Origin: Klebsormidium nitens
Taxonomy: Eukaryota; Streptophyta; Klebsormidiophyceae; Klebsormidiales; Klebsormidiaceae
Direction: 5' to 3'
Assembly: GCA_000708835.1 (NCBI GenBank)
Contig: DF237142.1
Span: forward strand, 65,810-129,809
DNA: 64,000 nucleotides
A program made the translations under genes and the position numbers. Positions 47,365-60,600 of this stretch are shown piece by piece. The notes beneath the pieces are model-generated. The model did not search any database, was not told the origin of the DNA, and worked only from the letters and a program-made list of their open reading frames with translations. Within the stretch, counting starts at the first letter, position 1; the number at the start of each line of letters is the position of its first letter.

Positions 47365-48175
47365 TGCGCCTGCTGATTGCAGAGGGGAAACAAAGGTGGT
47401 CAGGAAAGATCAAAGCACTTCTCAATGGCGTCTTTCGTGTGCTTTTCCTTCTTCCTGATTCTTCACTCCAGAGTTCAGTCTGACTGTCTGTTCATCACAC
47501 TGCTCAAATGACAAGGACGACCGTTCCTCCATGTGGCGTCAACCGATAGCTAATTCACTTCCCAGGCGCTCCCAGGTTCGTACCAAGGACTCAGTTTGCG
47601 GGCAAACTGGTTAACTGGAGGTCGGTTAGATCTTCCGACCATTCCTCGGGGCTTCTGAAGGCTGGTTGGAAAGGTAAAGCGCAATCTGATTCAGATTCTG
47701 CGCCTTCTTATTGGACGAAGGATGGCGGATAAGGGGCCAGATCGCTGCCGCCGATAGTGTGCCTTGAGACAAATCAACGGTTGTTATGGGACATCTTCCG
47801 TCGAGATAATTTGGCCCCTGCGATCGGTGATCCATTTTCGACGCTCTTGTAAACGTAAGAAAGGCCGCCGCTTCCTGTGCGCGCGCTAACGCGCAGCATA
47901 TGCCATATGACATGGTGCGTCGCGCGTAAAAGCATCGCCGCGGCCGCGCTGCAGCATCTCATGTGTAGCTCGCGGCCGGCAATCATGGCCCTGACTGTCA
48001 GCTCCAGAAAAGCCCGAGCAGGAAATGAAACTTGAAGTTGAACTAAGAAGTTGAAAGGAAGTTAGAACGTGAAGAGCCCAGCAGGCGACTGCAGGATAGA
48101 TCAGACTTGTCCTGATCTGTGGGTTCGTTGTGGGCCCCTGGAGCTTAGCAATCGTTACTGCTTTGCGTTGAAAAG
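47365..48175. promoter_or_regulatory. Bidirectional spacer between psaD and the PDAP1-like gene
   Basis: Both genes start outward from this 811-bp region, so it must contain both promoters. A block at about 47877-47960 is rich in GC palindromes (GCGCGCTAACGCGC, CCGCGGCCGCG) and carries CATATGCCATATG. No TATA box is evident for psaD. Light-response elements could not be assigned with confidence. Confidence 0.5.
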
Positions 48176-51100
48176 ATGGGGAGCGGGGCAGGCCGCGGCA
48201 AGTTTAAGAAGGGCCCCACGGGGAGGAAGAATTTCTCGACGCCAGAGGAAATAGGTGCCCAGGCCATGCCCTTAGCTCTATGCCATTTGCGTCCGCAATC
48301 AAAAACCCAAATACTGTAATTCTGCAATGTTGCAGTCTTTGTCTGCTTACGGGATGATCTTTTCATGGGTTCAGAACCTATTGGAGTTGTTTGTGGAACT
48401 TGGGTATCCGCACTTTTGAAAAGGATGCAGAGCTTGGTATGCCAAGCTCTTAGAGCGCACTTCTGCATCAATATTGGTAATGGTAGTCTGTTCCGCAGCT
48501 TTTTGTTTAGGCTTTGTTTGAGTTCAACAGAACCAGAAGACAAGTCTGACTGACCGCAATGACTGGGTCTTGTCAAGGCAATTGCCAGCTCAAACATGAT
48601 TGTCTGTTTCTTTCTGATTGTTTGTGGGGTGCAAAAGAGCGCAAGAAGCTGGCCTTCATTGCTGGACCAACTCGGGCAGGGGAAGGCCACAAGCGCTTGT
48701 GCACATCCATTTCTCCTTCATTGTACTTTCAAGGCAATGTCTGGGCCAGTAGAGTTTCTCACCAAGAATTCGTGCGTCTGTCGCCAAAAAGCTCCATTTT
48801 GGTTGCTCTTTATGAAAGACTGCGCGCACCTGAGTTTTATGCGCACAAGAATCAGGCACTTGCAGGCTTCCCGGGAATTTGCATAGCCTCTTTTTGAGAG
48901 GGTCCTTTTGATCGTGCACGAAGGTTGTAGCATTTTGTTGGCGCCCGTTCTGGCACGTCCTTGTTAGGTGGCAAAACGAGGTCTGCCACCCCTTATGCTT
49001 CAACTGCGAGGTAAGGAAGAGGCCAACATGTTTCAGCATGGAAGGCGGAAAAACGAGGACTTAACTGCCCGTCTTTGTCTCTGGGACTCGTTCTGAAATC
49101 ATTACGCTGCAATTGCAAGCCCCTGATCGTGCTGACCCGTGCCAGTATTTCTCTGCAGCGGCCGGTGCCGACGGGCCTCGAAGCGGGTTTAGAAAGAAGG
49201 ACCCGGTAAGTGTAAAGATGACGGTACTGCGCATCCCGCTCCCTTGTTTTAGCGCTGCGCTTGCTGTATAGTCCTGGCGCTCCTCATGTTGCAGCGGGAT
49301 TTTGACAGTCAGGTGGAGCACAAGTGGAGCACGAGCATCGGTGGTAGATGTGGTTTTGGCTACAAGCAATCCCAGTCATTCAAGGTTTTGGACTGCCGAG
49401 ATCGGGTGCCCTCTTCTCACACAGCAATGCTCGTTGGGGGGGGTGATTGCCCTGGTGCCCAGTCTAGATAGAAAGCCAAACACGCTGAGCCGTTTGATTG
49501 ATTTTTGATACACGCTTATCTGATTCCCCTCAATCGAATCACTCTATATGTACCATACTTCGAATACCTGCCTCTCTTGCTCTTTGCAAAGTCGACGCCT
49601 GTTTGCTTCTCAGGAAGAGGTAGAGGATGCTGAAGAGGAGGAGGAGGAATCGAGCGAAGAGGAGTCCAGTGAAGAGGAAGACGATGACCAAAAAGAGGTG
49701 AGGCGCGGCTGCGCTCTGGCACGGCATCAATGTCTCGTGATTCTGGTTGACAAAGAAACGATGGTTGTGACTTTGGAGTATTCAGGCGCTAGCCGGCAAC
49801 TGAAGCTCTTCGAGCAAGCATCTAGTTTCTCGAAGTCTGGTTGCAAGAGACTACTGCTTCGAGTAAGGCAAAGGGCCAGGCTTGGTCAGATGCTAGGATC
49901 TGTCCGCTGTTTTTCGCTGGCGCATCCTGGTGCTACCGCTTTCAATCTGGTGTCTTTCCTGAGCTTCTTGTTGGCTGCGAGGTCCTTTGGAGCCCAAGAT
50001 GACGTCGCGAATCTGCCAGCTGTGTTCATGAGCCTTCTGGCCGTGATCAACGAATTGTTTCTGGACAGATTGTCAACTTACATTGAGGTCACTCGCAAAG
50101 TATCGTGTTTCGCATCACTGGAATTCCGAATACGGGAGCCAAGTCATTCTAAGCTATCTCAAATTGGATTCACTGTCGATCTAGCTTTCCTCCAAGGTGC
50201 ATTCCACACGCTTGCAATCTGCAGAGTTCATCACAGTTCGTCAGCTTCATGAGCCGATGCCGATGGTGGATGATTTACCAACGAGGGGTTATGGAAAAGA
50301 ATATACATTTGTGGTTGTGCGAGATCGGCGGATTGTTTCGCCTTTTTTATGGGCCTTTAGCAGACGAACTCCTGTCCCCTTTTTCGTGCAGAAAAAGGGC
50401 AAGGGCGTCCAGAACTTGATAGCCACCGACAACCCGAACGCGGCCAAGAAGACGACCGTCAAGGCGAAGGACATTGACCTTGCCACGTCGAAGGGGCCCG
50501 AGCTCTCACGAAGGGAAAGGTGGGCCATGCTTAGTTGTCCCTTGTTTTCTCATCGCGGTGTAGACCATGATTTAATTGAATCCGATCGGGTGTCCTGCGA
50601 AAGGTTTCTGAAACCTGGTTTTTGGATGCGGGTGAAATAAGCGAAATCGCACAGAGTGAGAATTACAAAGTCAGAATGACTTAGTTTCAGAGGGTTTTAA
50701 GAGTGTCAGCCTTCTGGGAACTGACGTTTGTTTGAATCGTCACGCACAGCTTGAGCAGACCCTGATTTGAGGATTTTTTTCAAGCCGGAAATCACGAGTC
50801 ACGATCTGCGAGTTACCAAGGGTAAGGGGTGCGTGTGCTCATGTTACTTCGCTGGTCGAGACAAGCAGTTGAGTCCGAAGAGGACGCAACGAAAGCGCTT
50901 TTCTTCTTCAAGTCCCGCAAAGTGGCCCAATTGAGACTGGCCAAATCTCCCGGCGTATACTCACATGAGGTCCTTCAGGGGCCTCCTCCTTCCAAGAAGA
51001 CAGCGGGAAGCTCCTCAAGATTAATGAGAGTACGGGGAAGGACCAGATCCCGGGACATTGAGTTCTTCGGTACTCCAGTCTCACAAGCCCGCCCCTGGTG

Positions 51101-52020
51101 CAGGGAGGAGCTAGAGAAGCAGCGCGCCAAGGAGCGCTACTGGAAGCTGCACGAGCAGGGCAAGACGGAAGAGGCCAGGAAGGACCTCGGTGAGTGTGTT
51201 TTGGTAAAAGTACTTTTTAAGAGAGCCACGAAGAAAACTGGTCGGGGATTTCTTCATGGGGTAGTTGTTGACGGGAAAGATGCCGTTGTTAAGGTAGCCA
51301 GCGGGAAGAGCACTCCGTTCCTTTGCTAGTTGTGTCTCAGGAGACCATGTTAAAATCTTCCTTTGACAGTCCTCTACAGAGATGACGTCACGCCTTCGCA
51401 AGTGGCAAAGAAAGTTGCTGGTATGTAGGCGTTCAGGTTGTGGGGCAGCGCCTCGCTTCTGCTCATTGGGTTGTTTAGCAAGGAAGACCCCTGTGAACCG
51501 TTCCTCGTATGCGGGTGTGGCACAGCAGGGAACCGTGGGGCATTCTTGAATGAAGTCTTCTGAAAACATGCTGCCGGTTCTTTTACAGAGCGCTTGGCTA
51601 TCATCCGGCAGCAACGAGAGGAGGCCGCCAAGAAAAGGGAAGAGGAGAAAGCGGGTGAGTAGGGTTCAACGTACCCTTTGTTATGGACTCACAGATGATG
51701 TCCTTTCTTCGCTTCTTGGGTTGTGTATCAAGGTGCAGTGCCACGAAGGCCTTCTTACAGAATCAGCATATTTAAATCAGCCGCTGTGGCTGTGTTCCTG
51801 CTTGTCGGATCTTGTGAGGAAACGAAGAGCCAATCGGTGGACTTTCTTAGGATCGAAAGTCTGTGTTACGCATGACAGTCGCCCAATGACGGTGCCATTC
51901 GTCAGGGCTGGACCCGCCTGGCCGCAGCGGCTTAGAATTGGTTGTGCCCTTCGCCTACGCTGACGAGTCTCCTTTTCCTTTTCAGCTCGGGAGGCGAAAG
52001 CAGCAGCAACCAAAAGGTAG
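48176..52020 (+). CDS. PDAP1-family (28-kDa heat- and acid-stable phosphoprotein-like) protein
   Basis: Seven exons: 48176-48254, 49159-49205, 49614-49697, 50392-50519, 51104-51189, 51589-51654 and 51986-52020. All are in phase and give 174 residues. The layout matches plant PDAP1-like proteins: basic Gly/Lys N-terminus (MGSGAGRGKFKKGPTGRKNF), then an acidic Glu/Ser block (EEVEDAEEEEEESSEEESS, typical CK2 substrate sequence). The conserved core follows (GVQNLIATDNPNAAKKTTVKAKDIDL, ELSRREREELEKQRAKERYWKL, GKTEEARKDLERLAIIRQQREEAAKKREEE), then a Lys/Ala tail. The family is small, charged, largely helical and poorly understood; mammalian PDAP1 is linked to PDGF binding and mRNA regulation, which says little for algae. 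A possible 18-nt micro-exon at 49295-49312 (RDFDSQ) would also keep the frame, and only transcripts can decide. The 47-nt exon 2 is the least certain. Confidence 0.93.
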
Positions 52021-53013
52021 TGCAGTGGACCTCGTATGATGTGCAACCAAATCGACTTAGAAAGAACAAAGTCTCCTTTATTTACTATGTACAGATTCGT
52101 GTCAAATTTTCAGAATGAGTTGCAGTACAACCCAAGTCTTCTGCTGTAAATTGTCCTGGCGTCCGCTTGCCACCCTTACTCAAAAATTTGGATGGGATGC
52201 ACCTTCACAAATGATGAAGCGAAGAGCTCTCGATATGGCGGTTTGTCGAATGTAAGCCTAATCTGAGTATATAATTCATCATCTATCCACATGCAATGTA
52301 TCATAATCTGCTGACGGGATCGATGCCTAGTTGGATGATCGCTTGACCATGATGCACATATATCTCTAACAACCTTTGTGTGCAGTATCCTGGGTCATGC
52401 TGCTGCAGCTAGGCGGCCATGCAGCCATGCAGCCGTTACATGCATCATGGTATGAGATCACTTTTACTCGCAACTTTAAATAACGGCAGCGCTGATTCAA
52501 AAGCTTGTGACCCGCTCGATGTGCAACAATCAGTTGTGAATCATTATTCTGCTCGAAGTCCTAGGGCGAGCACCATGCAACTGCAAGTGCTATAACCCAC
52601 TAACTCGGTGTCCAATGCTTATTCCGTCAAAAACATGTAACAACAACCGAGTCCTACAGTGATACATTCATCTTTGTTTGGACAACTAGACGCGCATCCA
52701 AATCCTACTATAAAACGCATTCTGGAAGTACTTAGCTTCTAGGGTCCTTCATGCATCCGTGCCTGAATCGACTGGAAAGAATGACTAAACAACATAACTT
52801 CGCATATGCTGACTATGCAGATAACGCTTGAACCAAAAACCTCACATCCTATAAAAGAAATGGCCTCTCAGGAAACATCATTCTACAAATTATCAAGTTT
52901 ATTGCCCCTCGCTTTCTAGTACCATTCACAGGTCTGTGCCTGCATCGCTGACCAGCACTTTTGCGACAGGCGTACCCCAAAGTGTCCACGTTATGTACGA
53001 CAAAAGGATCCAC
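52021..53013. other. Intergenic between convergent genes
   Basis: A 993-bp AT-rich stretch between the PDAP1-like stop (+) and the VAP27 stop (-). It holds both 3' flanks. No gene, repeat or RNA was recognised. Confidence 0.5.
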
Positions 53014-56000
53014 CTAAGACTTCCTTGGAAGCGCAAAACCAATGATTAGAGCGATGACGGCAATAAGCAGCACCAGCATCCACGAAATGCCTCCCCCCGT
53101 CCTGGCAGGAACTGTCGTTGTGCCGCCCGATGATGGCGCCTTCTTTTCCAGATACTGATGCTCGTTCGCCTGCAAAATGGGCAGGAAAGGATCAACCACC
53201 ATAAGAGTCGACCTAACAATGCAATTCCAAGGCAAAACGAAGAAGATGGTCAAATCCGTGTGCCAACAGAGCTCAATGAGTCAACCGCTATGGTCGTCAA
53301 GAGCATAGTCTCCAAGAACAGAATATCGACTCCAAACAGGCAGAGCTAGCCCTCTGAACCGAAATGGAGAATCCCAAAGGATGCTGTAGCTATAATGATG
53401 AAAGGGCCCTTGAAAGCAATGCACAACCCTCCGTTCCTTCTTAAAGTCAGTGCATTCTACTAAGAAGCACAGCAAGAGGTTGCAATTCACAGGCTTCCAT
53501 GGAGCGTAAGCGCGCAGATATAGTTAGGGGGGCAGAAGCTTCAGATTGAAGGACCCACCTGTCGTGCCTTGACCTGATGATCCACTGACTCCGCTGGTGT
53601 GGTAGCCTTCTGTGACGTGAAAAGCATCGTCAGTAAGGGGAGAGTACCAGATTGACTGAACCTCCCAGACGTAAAGCCTCAGCAACAGCACTATATTAAA
53701 CCAGGCAACCAGAGACACCAACAGAAGCCAGTTAAGCTTCGGCTGCATACGTCTCACCTCAACATGCAATATGCAGAGGAGGAGTATGATTGAGACCAAA
53801 GGGATGCCTTTCCAGTGGCGGCCTCATTCACCACCAACAGTTCACAGTGAGCCGAATCAGAGACGGGGCCAGTCTTGCATTGCAATTGCGAGGCTTACTT
53901 CTGCGAAGAAGTGCGCGTTGCTGTGGCTTTCTGGCTCCACGGCCTTGGGAGAGAGGCCCTCCTCTGCTGACTCATTGATGGGGGGAGGGGGGGGCGGGGG
54001 GGACACGTACACCACGCGCAGCTTGGTCTCAGTGATCTCGCGCCCGGACTCCTTGGAGAACTGCAGCGGGCGGAAGAGATGTTCGATTCAATGTGCGCAC
54101 AATCCGTATCTATGTCTAGCTCTGGCAATCTATGAAGTGTCCAAGGCTGGACAAGAAGCATGCACCTGCTCCTCCAGTAGGTTGCCTGAACGCACAGTAC
54201 TTCAATTCATGCGTGCTCGGCTGGACGCTCTTGTACAACGTGTTATACGATCGAGTTTCAAGCAATTACATTCTGTTAGAAGCCTTGCTACACCTCTGCT
54301 CAAACCAAGCGTGGCCGCCTTCAAAGAGCAAAGCGATGCATTTTTGCACATTTGCCTTTGTGCCTGATAAACGAATCAGATTCATCAGAGCATTCCGCAC
54401 TTAACCACATGATAGCGCTCCAGGCTTCGTGATACATACAGCAAGCTCACGGCGGAAGCGCCTGTGAATAAGGCCTCACCAGCTCTGGGGTGATATCTTT
54501 TGGGGAAGCGATGTCAGCGAAGACACTCTGCACCAGGAACTTGTCCTTGCACTGCATGTCGGGGGGGTACTCGCGCTGCGCCTGCATCGTCACTGCAACG
54601 AACAGAGTCTGGAAACTTCAAGAGAAGTTTTGGAGTGAAGTGCAACTGGACACGAGAAAGAGCTCGCTCAAACTTGCAAGTCCTAAGAAACAAACAAAGT
54701 TGGATTGCAATGATGACTTGATCCATCCGGTTTGCACTAAGCACAGACACAGTTTTCCATGCCAACCACTGCGCGGTCGATAAGAAATGTCAGGACCCCA
54801 GCCGTTCTGAACACCACAGCACTTGCGCTTCTTAGCACTAATCACAGCGCATCACACAGAATCAAAAGCTTACCAGTGACCTCGATTGTGGCGTTGGGGG
54901 GCACAATCCCGGTGTTGGGCCGCACACAGTACTTCTTGGGGGAGGTCGTCTTGACCTGCAACAGAGAGCACCATACGTGCGTCAGGGGCGCAGCTAAAAC
55001 AACATTCATAGCTGATCAGTGAGCTGCCTCATCAAACTATCTCTTGAAATGTAGACAACGAATGCACCGCATCTGCCTTGGCTAGGGACTTGACGTCCTT
55101 GTCCACCCTGTAACCTTCTGGTGAGAATATCTAGATTGATCTTCTGCTGGAGTGCTACGGAATCAGAAGCTGGATTGATTGTCCTCCTGACAATTTCAAC
55201 AGGACTTACAATGCTTCCGGCAGTCAACTTGATAAATCTTGAGGATGATGCTTCCTCCACAAAGTGCCTCACAAGCATGCTGAGGTGCACATACCTCAAG
55301 AAGGATGGGCTCACCTTGAATGCGACATTCTTTGAGGTCTGATTTTGCAGCCGGAGGCTTGCAGAAACCTGCTTCTTCAGCTCAACTGCAGAGATGAATC
55401 ACCGGGTTCAGAGGAGTTCCACATCAGCAGATTGACTTTATGCGGTAGCTATCTGCCCCCTGACAGCTACCAAACCCTAATTGCACCAAAAGAGAGAGTG
55501 TTGGATAGCATGACAAGGTTGGATTGGCTCCACACCATTACCAACTCGTAACTCCACGGGCAACAAGACACATTCATCGGTACCCAAGAGTTTGTCGGCC
55601 TATACACATGACTTCTACAAAGCCCAAGCCCGTGCTCTCCCCTGAGATCTCAAATGCAGGAAAAGGCCAATAAAGGCAACAAAAACTTGAGGGTGTCATC
55701 GAAGACGGCTCATAAAAGGGCACTGCATGCACAGCTAGTATAGATTTGCATACAGAAGATACGACCCAGTTTCTGATCGCGACTAAGAATCTGGACATGC
55801 TTCAAAGGGAACTTATTTATGTCATTCCAGATTGAGGACATGCATTGACTAATAAATTGGGATTGAAACTAGCAGATCGAAATGATACAAGGGACAAACA
55901 CATGCATCTACAAGGCAAGGCAAAGCATAATCATAATCAGCAAAGGCAGAGCAGCCATCACCATCATTCTATCCCATACGTGTAAGGCACCAGTCTTTAA

Positions 56001-56311
56001 GGCGATATGAGCTGAGAACGGGAACTAGAGAATTACAACATAATGAATCACTTCCAAGCAACATGAATCTGCGAAGGCAAACTGAGTGCTTGCAGAAGAG
56101 ATGCTCACGATAGATGATTTCAAACTGACTAGTAAAGCAGACGCTTCCACCTTACCAGCATAGATCCGGCTGCATCCATCAGCCTTGCGACCCTGAAGAA
56201 TTCAATCTCAGCATCCAAGCTGCCTGCAGTGCATGACAAGGACTTGGTTCGGTAATACTCACATGGAAATTTGAGCTCCCCAGGCTGGATGTTGAGCAAC
56301 TCCGATGGCAT
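53014..56311 (-). CDS. VAP27-type vesicle-associated membrane protein-associated protein (MSP domain)
   Basis: Seven exons: 56311-56263, 55385-55315, 54955-54874, 54592-54480, 54060-53899, 53609-53559 and 53169-53014. They join in frame to 227 residues. Residues 1-~125 form the major-sperm-protein domain: MPSELLNIQPGELKFPFELKKQ, NQTSKNVAFKVKTTSPKKYCVRPN, VTMQAQREYPPDMQCKDKFLVQS. This is the surface that binds FFAT motifs of ER-contact partners. A run of seven prolines (126-132) leads into an acidic/Ser linker and a short coiled-coil-like segment (ESVDHQVKARQANEHQYLEKK). A C-terminal tail anchor ends the protein (about 204-223, ISWMLVLLIAVIALIIGFAL). It should sit in the ER membrane facing the cytosol, tethering the ER to plasma membrane and cytoskeleton. 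An in-frame upstream extension exists, but the family starts at MPSELL. Divergent from the CHMP4 gene. Confidence 0.96.
53980..54002 (+). repeat. Poly-G tract (C-run on the coding strand) encoding the VAP27 polyproline
   Basis: The plus strand reads G6-A-G8-C-G7 across 23 bases inside an exon of the minus-strand VAP27 gene, which it reads as Ser-Pro7. On the template strand this could form a G-quadruplex, and it is a likely site of indel error or polymorphism. The frame is intact here. Confidence 0.9.
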
Positions 56312-57609
56312 GGCTGCCCTCAGCCCTTGCCCTGACAAAATGGCAGAAAGCAATCCGATCTAAAATAATCGACTGCACTCCTGTCACGATCTCTAACTAC
56401 TTCGATCAAGCTTCTCTGCACTTGACTGCTTGAATTGCAAATGACTCCCAGCAATTGCTTTTGACCAAGAAACCGCGACCACTGCCCCCGGCAAAATGCT
56501 TTTCTCTTGCTCGTGAGCAGTCGTTCTAAGCAATCCCTCACAATCGCTCCGAAAAGCCCGGGTATCCTTTAGGCAGTATCGGGCCTATTTCACAGCACCG
56601 ACTCGGGAGAGCCCCCCCTGCTACCTACTTGATTACAAATACAACACAGCAAGCATGTCAAAGCCCCACAGAGCGGTGCCAGCGCCCCTTGCTGTAGCCT
56701 AATAGGAAGCTCTTGAGACTCAGAGACTCGGACAACTCGACTCCGAGTCCCGTGCGTGACTGTCAACGACAACAGAGGGGAGGAGCTTGTCTGCCAAACT
56801 TTCATATCAACCTGATTCTTAAACCCGCTTGTTCTCGAAAACCCCTCACGAAACCATGCACGAAACGCGGAGAAATACTGTCTCCTTGGCTTGTCGTATT
56901 AAAGCTCGGTTTAATACCTGCGGATGCACTACATAACCAGCCTCGCGCAACCACGGTTAGCCCTGACGCTCTCCGAGTTCAATGCATGGTGGTGGAGTGA
57001 CCTGGATTCGGTGTTGTTCTGCCGCAACACTCGAGAGTCACTAGGACTCGGAGCTCTGTAAAATTGTAGTACCGTACTGCTTTTTAATTTCGGCGAAAAA
57101 TAAATAATAATTATTTGGCCTGCTGAAAATTTTGAATAATTATCCAAGGGCGATAATGGTCGATAACGGTTGTTTTTAGCAGGTAACGCTGGGTCTGCCG
57201 AAAGTCTCAAACGTTTCATAATTAACTATTTTGCGTCGAAGGTGCCGATATTAAAAAGCAGTACGGTAGTACCTTGAACGGAAGGGAGGAAAGCCCCCAG
57301 CGTCTACTAAAACGTGGGAGTAAAGCCTCAGCCTCTCACTGGCGCCTCAACTTCATGAATAGCACGTCACGTCTTGCTTCTTTCTGACTCCTACAAAATC
57401 TTTGTTTGGAGAAATCTTCCAGAGGGCTTGCAGTTTAGGCGGCGATTGGTTTAGACGCACAAACAAGCAGACGAGCAACCAAGGGATCTGGGGGCTCATA
57501 CCTGCGGCAGCCAACTCATTCAGCGGATTCTTTGGTTCATCTGATCAGTACATAGTCTGCAATCAATTTTCACTCTGTTAAAAGGCGAACAAGGGCAAAT
57601 AGAGTACAG
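56312..57609. promoter_or_regulatory. Bidirectional spacer between VAP27 and CHMP4
   Basis: The 1.3-kb region carries both promoters and 5' leaders. It includes a MITE-like inverted-repeat element (57072-57266), 344 bases before the CHMP4 ATG. No other gene is supported. Confidence 0.5.
57072..57266. mobile_element. 195-bp MITE-like element with 23-bp terminal inverted repeats flanked by TA
   Basis: The left end CCGTACTGCTTTTTAATTTC continues to CGGC; the right end is its reverse complement with a single mismatch (22 of 23). Both ends are bordered by TA (57070-57071 and 57267-57268), the target duplication expected of Tc1/mariner-type elements. The interior is AT-rich (TAAATAATAATTATTT), has a second inner inverted repeat (CCTGCTGAAAA with TTTTAGCAGG), and has no coding capacity. 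Confidence 0.85.
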
Positions 57610-60600
57610 ATGGCTGGAAACATGTTTGGCCGGTTGTTTGGAAAACCCAAGGAGGAGGTTTCTCCTTTGAGTACTCTAGAAAAACTCAACGAGGTGAGCA
57701 TGACGAGTTTGTAGGCGATGGCTTGTGGTGAACACTTGCCGTCTTCGGATTTAACGACTCTGTGCCTTGATCAACCTAGGTCATCAGTTGGTCTGTGGTC
57801 GAGTCTTCTTAGGATGGACTTTGAGAAGGCATTTCATTTCAGAAAGAAGGTGCACCCACTTATGTTTGCTCGTAGTCCCAAAAGAGGTCACGAACACCCC
57901 TCATTATAAATGCTCATAGATTTGGTTGGCCCATCCAGAAAGGCTGATCCTCCGTCTTGGGAAATGGCAAAGTGTTCTGGCAGGCTGACTCCATAAGCTC
58001 TGAGATTTTGGTGGTTTGGGGCAGAGTGTTGGGAAGTCCGAAGAGGTTGTTTTGTTCTGCACGTTTGCTCAGAACATTTTTGTTGCACCAGCCAGCTCAT
58101 GCACGTGCTACTTTCAGATTGTGCCTTTGACAAGAGCCAGATGCTTCTTGGTGGCCAGATTTCGCAGTTGAGGCCATGCAGGGCAGTCTCTGAATTGCTT
58201 CATTGTTGTATGTCATTTTGGTTTTAGGGTTTGTCCAAGCCTTGCTGTGATTCAGAAGCCCCACTCAGTTTATGCAGATGACACAGGAGACGAATTTGTT
58301 CTAAGTATGCCTGTCTGTATGTTAATGTTCCTCGTGTTGAGAAACTATGTTGCAATTGAATCGTGATAAAACGTGTAAAGATAGATCGAGTTGATATGTT
58401 CAGACTGCAGCTCCATTTACAATGTGTCCTTGTTGCTTGGCTGTAAGTATTGTGGTCTCAAGCGGGACTCTGCTGACTTTTATTTGCTATTACTTGCAGA
58501 CATTAGAGATGCTGGAAAAGAAGGAGAACCTGATGCAGAAAAAGATTGCACAGGAGATGGAGAAGGCAAAGGAGTTCACACGGGCGAAGAATAAGAGGGG
58601 TGAGAATGCTGCGCCTGCTCGATGGTTGGAAGTCCTGTGCTCAGACAGTGCAGAGTTCTGAGCACTGATTTCTGCTCAGAGTCAAGTGGTTCATTGCTAT
58701 CTGGGGTCAATACTTGCAATTGTGTATACAGGCTGCTCAGCTTTGAGCTGTAGAATTCTGTTTCTTTTTACGTGAAGTTATCAATCTGTCGAAGCTTGAA
58801 TATTAGCTCAGCAGTGTACGCAAGGCCTTTATGCATGCGCTGATGGAAAAACTTCTGCTCATGAGATGGATAGCCAAGGCCAGCTTTTAGAAGTAACCTT
58901 GTTACATCTCTTTGACTTGCATAAGCCACTGTGACTGCGTTTGTTTAACGAGGACATCTTTTGCGCCCTTGTCACATTTTTCATGTTACTTTCGGTTACT
59001 CAACTCCGATCATCTCAGCCAGCAAGTTATGTGAGCCTGAAAGACCTGTGTCCCTCCTACCTGCCCACTCAATAGAACATTTGTCTGTGTCATGAGGTAC
59101 CTGTGACCCCGTTATGTGTACCTTTTAAAGAAGAGTTCTAAGATCAGACACTGACACGAGAACGACCCGGAGACAACCGTAGTAGTTTGAAGTGGGTACA
59201 CTACAAACACTCCTATGTTAACGCCCCCGTCACTTTCCGGTTCCAAGAGTTGTTGCTGTCCGGCGCGTACATCATTTGATTATGACTATGATCATGGGAC
59301 CAGGTCGGAGGGCAACGATATTGAGCCTGCGTTTTTTGGCGAAGTTAATAGCCAGTTCTGGTCCCACCATCGGTATTGACGGTGCCTGGTTTTGTTGCAG
59401 CGGCTATACAATGTCTGAAGAGGAAGAAACTGTATGAGCAACAAGTAGAGCAGCTAGCAAACAACCAGCTTCGGATTCAAGATCAGGTGAGGCGCTCTTG
59501 CCCCATCAAGCTGTCCCTTTCTGCAATTTAAATTTTCTGGAATTGGTATGTTATGTAGTCGCTGGACCGTGTGCGCCAAGGACAGCTGTGGAAGATTGCT
59601 TTCTTTGTCGGGTTGACATGTGGTTGAGCCGCATCTACGAGGTTCTCAACCTCGTCTTTGTGAATGCAAGTTGGGAATTTCCAGGTCCGCCTAGTCTTCC
59701 TCGTCTTACATGTTTAGATTCATCGGTGCAAACTGTAGACTCCTGGGACGTTGTCCGGAATCTTTTGTGTTTGTCAGATTCACCGTCCACAAATGCAGAT
59801 TTACTGTGCACTACTCGGATCTACTGTCCACAATCTGCCTCATGTGAAATGGAAGCCGTTAATCAGACAGGCTAGTCTGGTTCAAAAGAACAGCACCTGA
59901 GGTACAGCCTGGTTTTTGTCGGCTCGTGAAGTCGTCCCCGTTGGCGCCTGTGCCCAGATGATCATGTTGGAGAGCGCCAAGGTGACGACGGAGACGGTGG
60001 ATGCGCTGCGGAGTGGGGCGCAGGCGATGCGGGCGCAGCTCAAGACGACCAAGATTGATGACGTGGACAAGACCATGGACGAAATTAACGAGTCGACTGA
60101 GGACATGAAGGCCATCCAGGAAGCGCTGGCGAATCCTGTGGGCGGCATGGCCGAGTTTGATGACGTGAGCGCGCGCACCCGTTTAGCATCCCATCCTTAG
60201 TGTGTTGCGACAGAAGAGCGTGTGGATGTTCAGGGTTTTTTTTCGTGTGAGCTGGGAGGATTCACTCAGGGTGTCGTTTATTCAGTCCTGAATTTTATGT
60301 GTGCTGGGTCGTGTCCTGGATTGTTTGACAGTATTATGCCCTGAGTCGGGTTTCTACTAGCTTGTGGTTTCTCGAATACCCGGGGCCACCGTGTATCGTG
60401 CAAACAGTCGACTTTTCTCCGGAGCATTTTACAAACCCACAAATTGCAGATCCGAGGGCGATGGGCATGCATGGCTTGTCCAGAGCCATTTCAGAAGCAC
60501 ATGTTCTTTTCGGAGGGGTGTTAGAAATGTCGGAAATGCCGCATGGGTGATCAGTGGGTTTGGCTTTGTGTTTAAACACTCTGGACTCCTCTCCCTGCCT

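Noticed and set aside
49295-49312. 18-nt micro-exon (RDFDSQ) in the PDAP1-like gene
   Set aside because: It would keep frame and has GCAG/GTGGAG borders, but is not needed for family similarity; mentioned in the gene entry only as an alternative.
51365-51425. Extra PDAP1 exon or decoy exon start before exon 6
   Set aside because: CTACAG|AGATGACG resembles the true acceptor TTACAG|AGCGCTTGG only over a few bases and does not extend the family sequence.
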